34,697 bases of DNA, taken from positions 1 through 34,697 of the forward strand of contig CALLLR010000267.1 of the NCBI GenBank assembly GCA_938008185.1, given 5' to 3'. The stretch comes from an uncultured Saprospiraceae bacterium. GTDB taxonomy: Bacteria; Bacteroidota; Bacteroidia; Chitinophagales; Saprospiraceae. Within the stretch, counting starts at the first letter, position 1. Each line of letters starts with the position of its first letter. A program made the translations under genes and the position numbers. The notes under the pieces are model-generated. The model was given only the letters and a program-made list of their open reading frames with translations, was not told the origin of the DNA and searched no databases. This document shows, piece after piece, positions 1-7,476 of the stretch.

Positions 1-570
1 TCCAATCTTTCGAAAAGCTTTGGCTTGTTGCGGAGCCAGAATGGTATATTTTATACCGTGCTTGGCCAGTACTTCCAACGTGTCGGTGTCCGCCGCCGTC
101 TCCGCCAGCCACATCCCTTCCGGGTAGCGATTAAAACGGGATTCAAAATCACGGATTCCCCAAATGACCTGAGTTTCCTTGTCTCGTTCGTTAGTTAAAG
201 GCATAATCAAATGACTATGCACCTGAGCGATGGCCGAGCCGTGTCCACCAAATTTTTTTTGACTGACGCGGTCTGCCTCCACGATTCTTTCGTGGGTCAT
301 GGGATCCGCATCTTTCATCCACGAAAGTAGAGTCGGACCAAAATTAAAATTTATGTAGGTGTAGTTATTAGTAATTTTGGTAATAAACTGATCTCCGTCT
401 ATTAGTCTTGCGGCCGTGTTTGGTGCGTAACATTCAAAATTAATTCGTTCGTTCCAGTCGTGAAATGGCTGTGCGGATTCCTGTAACTCTACCGTTTCTA
501 ACCAGGCATTTTCTCTGGGAGGTTGGTAAAAATGTCCATGAATACATACATATTTGTTCTTTCCGGCCAT
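1..570 (-). CDS. GH57 / DUF3536-type glycoside hydrolase, N-terminal part (runs off the left edge)
   Basis: Reading the minus strand from the ATG at 568-570 gives 190 uninterrupted codons to the window edge, so only the N-terminal part is present. The protein begins MAGKNKYVCIHGHFYQPPRE, and the HGHFYQPPRENAW stretch is the characteristic start of the GH57-like catalytic barrel in DUF3536 proteins, annotated as alpha-amylase/alpha-mannosidase-like. Other family features visible are the NFGPTLLSW segment (about residues 75-83), GHGSAIAQ (about 108-115) and the WGIRDFE.R segment. There is no signal peptide, so a cytoplasmic role on alpha-glucans or similar sugars is likely; the exact substrate is unknown. 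Full-length relatives are several hundred residues longer, so the catalytic residues cannot be checked here. The gene is divergent from the PIG-L gene. Confidence 0.85.
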   Translation of the reverse strand, partial: MAGKNKYVCIHGHFYQPPRENAWLETVELQESAQPFHDWNERINFECYAPNTAARLIDGDQFITKITNNYTYINFNFGPTLLSWMKDADPMTHERIVEADRVSQKKFGGHGSAIAQVHSHLIMPLTNERDKETQVIWGIRDFESRFNRYPEGMWLAETAADTDTLEVLAKHGIKYTILAPQQAKAFRKIG

Positions 571-733
571 GATCCAGTTAAGTTTTAAGTGATTTTAATT
601 GACTTTTTTCTTCTGTTTAAACTTACTAACGTTGGTCGTTATTTGTTTAAATAGTTGACAGTCAGTTATTTGTATTGTTTGGTGTGTATCGGCAGAACAT
701 GCCATTAGGAATGAGAGGTATTCCCTACTATGA

Positions 734-741
734 CAAAGATA
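734..741 (-). promoter_or_regulatory. Candidate Bacteroidota -7 box for the GH57 gene
   Basis: On the minus strand the sequence is TATCTTTG, a full match to the Bacteroidota -7 consensus TAnnTTTG. It would start transcription near 728 and give a leader of about 160 nt before the ATG at 570. No clear TTG -33 element is present, so this is a pattern match only. Confidence 0.4.
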
Positions 742-826
742 CAAATGTTCTGACATTTTAGACATATTCTTCTTTCCGAATAAGGTATCTGTTTATGATA
801 ATACGGGAAATTTATCGACTGGTTGC

Positions 827-834
827 TATTTTTG
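827..834 (+). promoter_or_regulatory. Candidate -7 box for the PIG-L operon
   Basis: The sequence TATTTTTG fits the consensus TAnnTTTG. It lies about 100 nt ahead of the chosen ATG at 935. No convincing TTG element is found at the expected upstream spacing. Confidence 0.3.
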
Positions 835-934
835 GTCTACCCTGTAACAGATTCACCTAAAAATAAACTTAGTATCCTTTAAATTGGTTATTTTTCGGAA
901 CTTTGGTATTGAACATCTTCAAAATTATAGATTT

Positions 935-3439
935 ATGTTTTTTCCTTTTAAAAAAATAATACTGATCACTATCTGCTTACTCACTTTTGGGGTATTGACC
1001 GCTCAAAAAACGGTGACTGCTACGTCTGCGGATATTCACGATGATATGAAGCGACTTAATGTGCTGGCCTCGGCACTTTTTGTGGCTGCGCACCCCGATG
1101 ATGAAAATACAAGAATGATCTCCTGGCTTTCCAATAAAATGCTTGCCAGAACAGCCTACCTTTCTCTGACGCGTGGCGATGGTGGACAAAATTTAATCGG
1201 AACAGAATTGGCAGAATTACTCGGCGTCATGCGAACACAGGAGTTGTTGATGGCCCGCTCCATCGACGGGGGACAACAGTTTTTTACCAGAGCTACTGAT
1301 TTTGGTTATTCTAAAAATCCGGACGAAACCCTGAAAATTTGGAACAAAGACGAAGTACTCTCGGATGTGGTCTGGACCATCCGAAATTTTCAACCCGATA
1401 TCATTATCAATCGTTTTGATCATAAATCTGCTGGGAAAACCCACGGACACCATACTTCTTCTGCGATTCTTTCTTACGAAGCTTTTGACCTGGTGGGTGA
1501 TCCTAAAGCCTATCCCGAGCAACTTAAATACGTGAATCCCTGGCAGCCCAGAAGGTTATTCTGGAATACCTCGTGGTGGTTTTATGGTAGTCGGGAAAAT
1601 TTTGCGAAAGCAGATAAATCCAGTTTAGTTAGTGTGGATATTGGTGCTTATTATCCTTTAAAAGGAAAATCGAATAACGAAATTGCCGCCGAAAGTCGGT
1701 CCATGCACAAATGTCAGGGAATGGGTTCTACGCCGGCGCGAGGCTCAATGCAGGAATATCTGGAATTTTTAAAAGGAGATAAACCAATGGATAAAGAAAA
1801 TCCATTTGCTGGTATCAATACTACCTGGTCCCGATTGAAAGGGGGAGCTGTCATCGGAAACTTAATAGAAAAGACAATTGAAAATTTTGATTACGAAAAT
1901 CCTCAAAATAGCGTACCAAATTTGGTAAAAGCCTACACTATGACGGAAGCGTTGCCGGATAGCTACTGGAAAAAAGTAAAGATGGAAGATATTCAAAACG
2001 TAATTTATGATTGCTTGGGTATGTTCTTAGATGCCACTGCAGCTGACTTTTCTGCGACGCCTGGAGAAAGTACGGAACTGAAAATCGAGGCGATTACCAG
2101 AACAGGAAGCGATATCGTTTTAAAATCTATAGATTATTTACCCCTGGAAATAGATACGTTGATCAACGAAACTTTGGTACCCAACCAGGGAATAATTTTC
2201 AATAAAAAAATTACGTTTCCAAAAAGCTTGAATTTTACCAATCCTTACTGGCTGACCGAAAAAGGTTCTTACGGAATGTATAAAGTAACGGATCAAAAAT
2301 TAATCGGTTTGCCAGAAACACCCAGAAATTTACGGGTACGATTTAATTTTGAAATTAATAAAAAATCCTTTTCTTTTGACCGTAATATCGTCTACAAAAA
2401 AACAGATCCGGTAAAAGGAGAGGTATATCGTCCTTTTGAAATTACGCCTCCGGTCTTTACCAATATTAACAATAAGGTATTTGTCTTTCCGGATCAGAAA
2501 GGTCGTTCGGTCGAGGTATTGGTCAAAGCAGGGCGCACCAATTTAAAGGGAACCCTAAAACTAGCATATCCTGACAACTGGAAAATTGAACCAGCCAGTA
2601 TCAACTTTGACCTTGCACAAAAAGGAGAGGAAGAAACCTTTAGCTTTATGTTATTCCCACCGGAAGGACAAAACGTTGGACTCATCAGCCCCATCGCTAC
2701 GGTCGATGGAAAATCCTATACCAAAGGAATCAACATCATTGACTACGATCACATTCCCACGCAAACAGTTTTTCAAAATGATGAGGCAAAAGTGGTAAAA
2801 ATTGATCTCAAAAAAGCGGGTGACCGGATCGGGTATATTATGGGTGCCGGAGACAAAATTCCGGAAAGCCTGGAACAAATCGGATATCGTGTAGACTTAT
2901 TAGAAGACAAGGATATTCGGGTGGATAACTTGAAAAAATACGACGCGGTAATTATCGGTATTCGTGCTTACAATACCAACGAAAGAATAAAATTTGAGCA
3001 ACCAAAACTGATGGAGTACGTAAATCATGGCGGCACTGTCATCGTGCAATATAATACCGCACATCGTCTGAAAACAAAAAAATTAGGTCCGTATCCATTT
3101 TCATTGTCACGTAAAAGGGTTTCCGTAGAAGAAGCCGAGGTCAGAATTTTAAAGCCGGACCATTCGGTGATCAATTATCCCAACAAAATTACACAAGCGG
3201 ATTTTGACAACTGGGTTCAGGAACGTGGTTTATACTTTCCGGACGAATGGGACGAACGCTACGAGGCGATTTTATCCAGCAACGATCCGGGCGAACCTGC
3301 TAATGATGGTGGTCTGCTGGTCGCAGAATATGGAAAGGGACACTTTGTCTACAGCGGTTATTCCTGGTTTAGGGAGTTGCCCGCCGGAGTGCCCGGAGCC
3401 TACCGGTTATTTGCCAATCTGATCTCTATTGGTAAATAA
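935..3439 (+). CDS. Large secreted PIG-L (LmbE-like) family deacetylase with C-terminal GATase-like domain
   Basis: PIG-L/LmbE proteins are zinc-dependent N-deacetylases of GlcNAc-type substrates. Counting from the ATG at 935 (834 aa), residues 1-24 form a signal peptide ending LTAQ. The motif AHPDDE at residues 52-57 supplies zinc ligands H53 and D56, and HGHH at 170-173 supplies the third. The reading frame is also open from a TTG at 884, but the ATG puts the signal peptide at the N terminus and is preferred. After the roughly 250-residue catalytic domain come a beta-rich middle part and, near residues 640-830, an alpha/beta segment (YIMGAGDKIPESLEQIGYRV, then AVIIGIRAYNT) resembling a class I glutamine-amidotransferase or ThuA-like fold. 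Typical PIG-L enzymes are only 220-300 aa. The downstream microprotein and symporter suggest deacetylation coupled to uptake of a sugar derivative; the substrate is not known. Confidence 0.85.
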   Translation: MFFPFKKIILITICLLTFGVLTAQKTVTATSADIHDDMKRLNVLASALFVAAHPDDENTRMISWLSNKMLARTAYLSLTRGDGGQNLIGTELAELLGVMRTQELLMARSIDGGQQFFTRATDFGYSKNPDETLKIWNKDEVLSDVVWTIRNFQPDIIINRFDHKSAGKTHGHHTSSAILSYEAFDLVGDPKAYPEQLKYVNPWQPRRLFWNTSWWFYGSRENFAKADKSSLVSVDIGAYYPLKGKSNNEIAAESRSMHKCQGMGSTPARGSMQEYLEFLKGDKPMDKENPFAGINTTWSRLKGGAVIGNLIEKTIENFDYENPQNSVPNLVKAYTMTEALPDSYWKKVKMEDIQNVIYDCLGMFLDATAADFSATPGESTELKIEAITRTGSDIVLKSIDYLPLEIDTLINETLVPNQGIIFNKKITFPKSLNFTNPYWLTEKGSYGMYKVTDQKLIGLPETPRNLRVRFNFEINKKSFSFDRNIVYKKTDPVKGEVYRPFEITPPVFTNINNKVFVFPDQKGRSVEVLVKAGRTNLKGTLKLAYPDNWKIEPASINFDLAQKGEEETFSFMLFPPEGQNVGLISPIATVDGKSYTKGINIIDYDHIPTQTVFQNDEAKVVKIDLKKAGDRIGYIMGAGDKIPESLEQIGYRVDLLEDKDIRVDNLKKYDAVIIGIRAYNTNERIKFEQPKLMEYVNHGGTVIVQYNTAHRLKTKKLGPYPFSLSRKRVSVEEAEVRILKPDHSVINYPNKITQADFDNWVQERGLYFPDEWDERYEAILSSNDPGEPANDGGLLVAEYGKGHFVYSGYSWFRELPAGVPGAYRLFANLISIGK

Positions 3440-3458
3440 AATAGTAAATTGAATCGCA

Positions 3459-3487
3459 GTAGGAAAAAGGCATCGCCTTTTTCCTAC
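3459..3487 (+). terminator. Hairpin after the PIG-L gene
   Basis: GTAGGAAAAAGGC (3459-3471) pairs perfectly with GCCTTTTTCCTAC (3475-3487) around a 3-nt loop, 13 bp in all. It begins 19 nt after the PIG-L stop. No separate U run follows, but the T5 in the right arm could act as one. It may only partly end transcription, since the microprotein and symporter follow. Confidence 0.55.
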
Positions 3488-3498
3488 GATCTACAACG

Positions 3499-3532
3499 AT
3501 TCAACAAGCGAAGCAATTCAACAAGCGAAGCA
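3499..3532. repeat. 17-bp tandem repeat, two copies
   Basis: ATTCAACAAGCGAAGCA occurs twice head to tail (3499-3515 and 3516-3532) and is followed by degenerate CAACACC-type runs to about 3575. The stretch lies in the leader ahead of the microprotein gene. Confidence 0.8.
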
Positions 3533-3582
3533 ATCCAACACCTCAACACCTTAACAATTATTCAACATTACAACATAAAAAA

Positions 3583-3702
3583 ATGCAAGAAGACGAACAA
3601 CCTCCATTCTTAAACTCCTGGAATCAAATCTACACTATGGTATTAATTATCCATACGGTGCTGATTTTTTTATTTTATTTGTTTACAGAGGCACACGCCT
3701 AA
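3583..3702 (+). CDS. 39-residue single-span membrane microprotein upstream of the symporter
   Basis: The ATG at 3583 opens a 39-codon frame ending with TAA at 3700-3702. The product starts MQEDEQPPFLNSWNQIYTMV, then a hydrophobic span (VLIIHTVLIFLFYLF) and a short end TEAHA. The polar proline-containing start, the conserved-looking W..IY segment and one transmembrane helix resemble tiny proteins found beside SSS-type transporters. The gene ends 18 nt before the symporter ATG, so the two are almost certainly co-transcribed. I infer a helper or regulatory subunit of the symporter. The family is not one I can name firmly; the frame, position and composition argue that it is a real gene. Confidence 0.65.
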   Translation: MQEDEQPPFLNSWNQIYTMVLIIHTVLIFLFYLFTEAHA

Positions 3703-3720
3703 ATCCCAAAACATCCCCCT

Positions 3721-5454
3721 ATGAGTTATTTGGACTGGACGGTGCTCATCGCCACGTTATCTTTTATTGTCTTTTACGGTTTTTGGAAAACCCGTAATGT
3801 GAATAGTACCGAAAGTTATATCCTTGGAGATCGTGCCTTAAAATGGCACACCATCGGACTATCGATTATGGCCACGCAGGCGAGTGCCATTACCTTTCTG
3901 TCCACACCCGGTCAGGGCTTTGACGATGGGATGCGTTTTGCGCAATTTTATTTTGGCTTGCCAATAGCGATGATCATCCTCTGTATGTTCGTTTTACCAA
4001 TTTTTTACCGACTCAAAGTATATACGGCTTACGAATATCTGGAAAATCGCTTTGATTTAAAGACGCGGCAATTTACGGCTTTTTTATTTTTATTAGGAAG
4101 AGGACTCGCCGCGGGAATCACTATTTATGCACCCGCCATTATCATGTCGGTTATCTTGGGTTGGAGTCTGTCCTGGACCATTTTAGTATTGGGAGTCATC
4201 GTGATTGCCTATACTGTTTTTGGTGGAACAACTGCGGTAAGTCAGACGCAGAAGCAACAAATGATTATCATTCTGGGCGGATTATTTGTGGCCTTTTTGG
4301 TGATTATCAATAAATTGCCACCGGAGGTTTCTTTTGGCGATGCGGTATCCGTAGCGGGAAAAATGGGGAAACTTAACGTAGTAGATTTTAAATTTGATTT
4401 GGATAATAAATACAATATGTGGTCGGCGCTCTTCGGTGGGACCTTTTTATTTCTTTCCTACTTCGGAACCGATCAGAGTCAGGTACAGCGGTATCTTTCT
4501 GGTAAGACCCTGACGGAAAGTCGCCTGGGATTGATCTTTAACGGGATTTTTAAAGTGCCGATGCAATTCTTTGTTTTGTTTGTGGGAATTATGGTCTTTA
4601 TGTTTTTTCAGTTTACCAAACCACCCGTACATTTTAATCCGGCCAACGTAGAGATGCTAAATAGTAAACCAGAATATCGCGATAGCCTTGCGCTGGTACA
4701 GCAAAATTTTGATGAGGTTTTTGAACTGAAAAAAGATAAAATTTCCTCCATGATCACTGCGATTGACGGAGAAGATGAAGCAAAGATTGCGGCGGTAAAA
4801 AAAGAGTTAAATGTACTGGATCGCCGCGACCGAATCATTCGGAAAGACGTCGAAGGTTTATTAAAAAGTTACGAGGTGAATTATCCTGGACTGACTTCTA
4901 TCGAAACCAGAGATACGGACTATGTTTTTATTTCCTTTGTCACTACGTACCTGCCTAGTGGACTAGTGGGACTTTTGCTAGCCGTTATTTTTGCGGCGGC
5001 AATGTCCTCGGTGGCTTCTGAACTAAACGCACTGGCAAGTTGTACTACCGTAGATTTTTACCGCCGCTACTTTGGGGATAAGTTTGGCGACCAGCATTAT
5101 CTACGCGCTGCGAAAATATTTACCTTGATGTGGGGAATGGCCGCACTGGCCTTTGCGGCGGGTGCCTCCCTTTTCGAGAATTTAATCGAGTTTGTCAATA
5201 TCGTAGGTTCCCTCTTTTATGGAACTATTCTGGGGATTTTTGCCGTTGGATTTTTTATTAAAAAGGTAAAAGGCAATGCAATATTCTGGGCCGCTGTCAT
5301 TGGCGAATTTTGTGTGGTCTCAATTTTCTTCCTCGATTATCACGGATTTATCAGCATCGCTTATCTGTGGCTTAATTTAATTGGTTGTTTGATTGTTATT
5401 TTTGTGAGTTTATTGCTACAAGGATTTAATCAAAAGGATGTCCTGGTCAGGTAG
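3721..5454 (+). CDS. Sodium:solute symporter (SSS family)
   Basis: This 577-aa inner-membrane protein has the many hydrophobic helices of the SSS/SLC5 fold, which couples sodium entry to uptake of a small solute. Family marks are SYILGDRALKW near residues 32-42, LSIMATQASAITFLSTPGQG near 47-65, YFGTDQSQVQRYLSG near 247-261, and AAAMSSVASELNALAS near 425-440, the helix holding the sodium site. The solute cannot be read from sequence. An extra charged segment at about residues 300-400, rich in K, E and D and predicted helical or coiled, lies between two transmembrane helices. The gene follows a PIG-L deacetylase and a membrane microprotein, which suggests import of an amino-sugar or similar carbohydrate product. 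Confidence 0.9.
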   Translation: MSYLDWTVLIATLSFIVFYGFWKTRNVNSTESYILGDRALKWHTIGLSIMATQASAITFLSTPGQGFDDGMRFAQFYFGLPIAMIILCMFVLPIFYRLKVYTAYEYLENRFDLKTRQFTAFLFLLGRGLAAGITIYAPAIIMSVILGWSLSWTILVLGVIVIAYTVFGGTTAVSQTQKQQMIIILGGLFVAFLVIINKLPPEVSFGDAVSVAGKMGKLNVVDFKFDLDNKYNMWSALFGGTFLFLSYFGTDQSQVQRYLSGKTLTESRLGLIFNGIFKVPMQFFVLFVGIMVFMFFQFTKPPVHFNPANVEMLNSKPEYRDSLALVQQNFDEVFELKKDKISSMITAIDGEDEAKIAAVKKELNVLDRRDRIIRKDVEGLLKSYEVNYPGLTSIETRDTDYVFISFVTTYLPSGLVGLLLAVIFAAAMSSVASELNALASCTTVDFYRRYFGDKFGDQHYLRAAKIFTLMWGMAALAFAAGASLFENLIEFVNIVGSLFYGTILGIFAVGFFIKKVKGNAIFWAAVIGEFCVVSIFFLDYHGFISIAYLWLNLIGCLIVIFVSLLLQGFNQKDVLVR

Positions 5455-5572
5455 TTGCTAAAAGTGGATTTTATTTTTTATTGTGAATCTTGGAGAAGAA
5501 TAATAAATTATCAAAAAGAAAAACGTCAGAAGTGCCATTAGTAATTCTTCATTAAAAAATTATTAATTAAAT

Positions 5573-5617
5573 AAAAAAATCCCAACCAGGCATCACACCT
5601 GATTGGGATTTTTTTTT
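5573..5617. terminator. Bidirectional intrinsic terminator
   Basis: AAAAAAATCCCAACCAGG pairs with CCTGATTGGGATTTTTTT around a 7-nt loop with one C/A mismatch. The stem is flanked by A and T runs, so it would work from either side. It sits between the convergent symporter and DUF2911 genes. Confidence 0.9.
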
Positions 5618-5632
5618 CAACAATAACAAAAA

Positions 5633-6511
5633 TTACTTGCTACCATTCATCATCGTCTTGCCACCCCATTCGGCGATAGACTTTTCGTTCATTCTTACGT
5701 AATCCATATTACCTGCAGTCTTGGCCATTTCGATAGACTTGTTAGCCGTAGCGATAGCAGATTTCTTATCACCCATCTTTGCCTCGATTAAAGATTGAAG
5801 ACGTAACTGCCAGAATTTAGCCTCTTTCTTGTTTGCCATTTTCACCCATTCTAAAGCCTTGGTCATATCTTTATCATTATCATAAAAATAACGGGCAGCA
5901 GTGTAATAATCACCGCGCGAAGTACCAGCCATTGCTATGTCAATATCTTTCATAACAGATTTATCAACATCGGATTTAACCGTAAAAGCAGCCATCGTCT
6001 TATCCCACATCATCACAACCTGAGCACTATTGATGGTATAATTCATCGGCATGATCGTGAAGGTCTCTACTGCGTTAGCGCTAGCTTTAGCAGGAACGCT
6101 AAAACGCGCTGCTTCGTCAGTCGCTACCCATTCGCGTGGAACACCCCAGTGAGTAGTATTCTTGTAAAGAATGACCTCCCAGGAAGATTTTCCAGGTACG
6201 GTGTAAACCGCGTATTTACCAGCTTTTACTTCTTTACCTTCGATCATTACATCTGAAGAAAAAGAAATTTTGGTAGAAGCATTCGCACCCGTTCTCCAGG
6301 TTTCACCGAAAGGTACCAAACCATCCGCCGCGAAGATGGTACGTCCTTTCATGTTGGGGCGGGAATATTCAATCATTACATCCGTTAAACCGATGGTCGT
6401 TTCCATTTTTAGGGTAGGACTTGGCTGTGGAGTCTTGATCTGTGCATTCAGCGAAAAACTGCTCGCAAGTAGGCAAAGAGATAAAAAAGTGTAAATTATT
6501 CCTTTTTTCAT
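5633..6511 (-). CDS. Exported DUF2911 protein with C-terminal TPR-like helices
   Basis: Counting from the ATG at 6509-6511 (292 aa), the protein has a signal peptide (MKKGIIYTFLSLCLLASSFS, then LNAQ). It continues with the hallmark DUF2911 region: SPTLKMETTIGLTDVMIEYS, RPNMKGRTIF, GETWRTGANASTKI, the GKYAVYTVPG turn and WEVILYKN. This beta-rich domain is common in Bacteroidota, and its function is unknown. The C-terminal 100 residues (SRGDYYTAARYFYDN, ALEWVKMANKKEAKFWQLR, AIATANKSIEMAKTAG) look like TPR-type helical repeats. A longer frame exists upstream to 6562, but the signal peptide fixes the start at 6511. A promoter box and a strong hairpin lie in its leader. Confidence 0.9.
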   Translation of the reverse strand: MKKGIIYTFLSLCLLASSFSLNAQIKTPQPSPTLKMETTIGLTDVMIEYSRPNMKGRTIFAADGLVPFGETWRTGANASTKISFSSDVMIEGKEVKAGKYAVYTVPGKSSWEVILYKNTTHWGVPREWVATDEAARFSVPAKASANAVETFTIMPMNYTINSAQVVMMWDKTMAAFTVKSDVDKSVMKDIDIAMAGTSRGDYYTAARYFYDNDKDMTKALEWVKMANKKEAKFWQLRLQSLIEAKMGDKKSAIATANKSIEMAKTAGNMDYVRMNEKSIAEWGGKTMMNGSK

Positions 6512-6573
6512 TTTGAGAAAATTTAAAATTTGGTTAATTAAAATATAAGTCGTTAAATACATAACGTATTTAG

Positions 6574-6613
6574 TTTTAGCAGACGGTGTATCTCAATACA
6601 CCGTCTGCTAAAA
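6574..6613. terminator. 18-bp perfect hairpin in the DUF2911 leader
   Basis: TTTTAGCAGACGGTGTAT (6574-6591) pairs perfectly with 6596-6613 around a CTCA loop. Unlike a normal terminator, the T run is on the 5' arm and the A run on the 3' arm, whichever strand is read. A -7-type box (6632-6639) lies just upstream on the minus strand, so the hairpin would be within the first nucleotides of the DUF2911 transcript. It may therefore be a terminator for the upstream gene or a 5'-leader structure; the terminator label is tentative. Confidence 0.5.
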
Positions 6614-6631
6614 TCTTCAATTTTTAAAATG

Positions 6632-6639
6632 CAAAGTTA
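6632..6639 (-). promoter_or_regulatory. Candidate -7 box for the DUF2911 gene
   Basis: The minus strand reads TAACTTTG, a match to TAnnTTTG. CTG stands near the position expected for the TTG -33 element. Transcription would begin near 6626, giving a leader of about 115 nt that includes the 6574-6613 hairpin. Confidence 0.4.
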
Positions 6640-6645
6640 CGCTAT

Positions 6646-7242
6646 TTAGAAATTCCAGTTCAGACCAAAACGGAAACTGATTGGAATATTGAGTTCATTA
6701 TCATCCAAAAAATTATATAGCGCCATAATCTCATAGCCTAAAAGTCCGCCCCCCGACGATTGATAACCCACGCCAAGGAAAAAGTTTTCTCTGTTGTCTA
6801 CCGCAAGCGGAAAGATATCAGATGCGTCGTTTAGTCCTGAAACTCCTTGAATTTGATATTCTACCTGGGCAAAAATAGTTTCTGAAAATTTTCCCCGTGC
6901 AAAAGGACCAATGCCCCAAAACATATAACGTGGATTACTACCATCAATAAAAATTTCGTAGTAATCTAATGATACCCGCGGACCGATCGATAAAACGTCA
7001 TTGATTTTATAACCAATCATGGGTGAAAGACCCAGAATCATCAGACTGGAACCTCCACCGGCACTACCAAAATTTAAATTAAATCCGCCTCCGTACCACA
7101 ACCGATGGGCAAAGCCACCACTTTCATCAAAGTATTCTTCGGTGGAGCCTCTCTTTCTGGTTCGTTGAGCATCTGCGGTCATTACGCCAAATACAAAAGT
7201 AAAAAGCAATAAAAGCGTGAAAATTCTTGTGATCTTTTTCAT
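6646..7242 (-). CDS. Small outer-membrane beta-barrel-like protein
   Basis: The ATG at 7240-7242 gives 198 aa starting MKKITRIFTLLLLFTFVFGV, a signal peptide ending at TADAQ. The mature part has alternating hydrophobic and polar beta strands rich in G, Y and F: LWYGGGFNLNFGS, LGLSPMIGYKI, GPRVSLDYYEI, MFWGIGPFARGKF, and NFFLGVGYQSSG. It ends SFRFGLNWNF, and a terminal aromatic strand of this kind is typical of outer-membrane barrels. Size and pattern suggest an 8-stranded barrel of the OmpW/OmpX class, but no named family is certain. The longer frame to 7362 is not preferred because it precedes the signal peptide with unrelated sequence. It could share a transcript with the large gene upstream at 7477-10896. 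Confidence 0.75.
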   Translation of the reverse strand: MKKITRIFTLLLLFTFVFGVMTADAQRTRKRGSTEEYFDESGGFAHRLWYGGGFNLNFGSAGGGSSLMILGLSPMIGYKINDVLSIGPRVSLDYYEIFIDGSNPRYMFWGIGPFARGKFSETIFAQVEYQIQGVSGLNDASDIFPLAVDNRENFFLGVGYQSSGGGLLGYEIMALYNFLDDNELNIPISFRFGLNWNF

Positions 7243-7476
7243 ATTTAAACGCGTTTTAGTTAGAGCGACCTTGAATGGACGCTTGGTTAAGTAACTTGAT
7301 TTAATGGCGAAATTAGGAAATTTTGCCCAGCAATTGCGCATTCTAGCCACACATGTTGGCAATTACAATAACTGTTTAACAGGCTTTCTAGAAGCACTCT
7401 TAGCCATAACGCTGAAATCCAACGGAATGTTGACCCATAAGGGTATTGAAGAAGTCTTTTCTAACTTAAGAAATTG

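Larger units (their letters stand above)
571..934. other. Divergent intergenic region
   Basis: This 364-bp AT-rich gap separates the divergent GH57 and PIG-L genes. It holds the minus-strand TATCTTTG box at 734-741 and a plus-strand TATTTTTG box at 827-834 that could serve the PIG-L gene. I see no small gene or repeat in it. Confidence 0.5.

Noticed and set aside
884-934. TTG start 51 nt upstream of the PIG-L ATG
   Set aside because: It would put 17 residues ahead of a normal signal peptide; the ATG at 935 fits better.
3499-3540. Possible CRISPR-like array
   Set aside because: Only two direct 17-bp copies with no spacers between them, so a simple tandem repeat.
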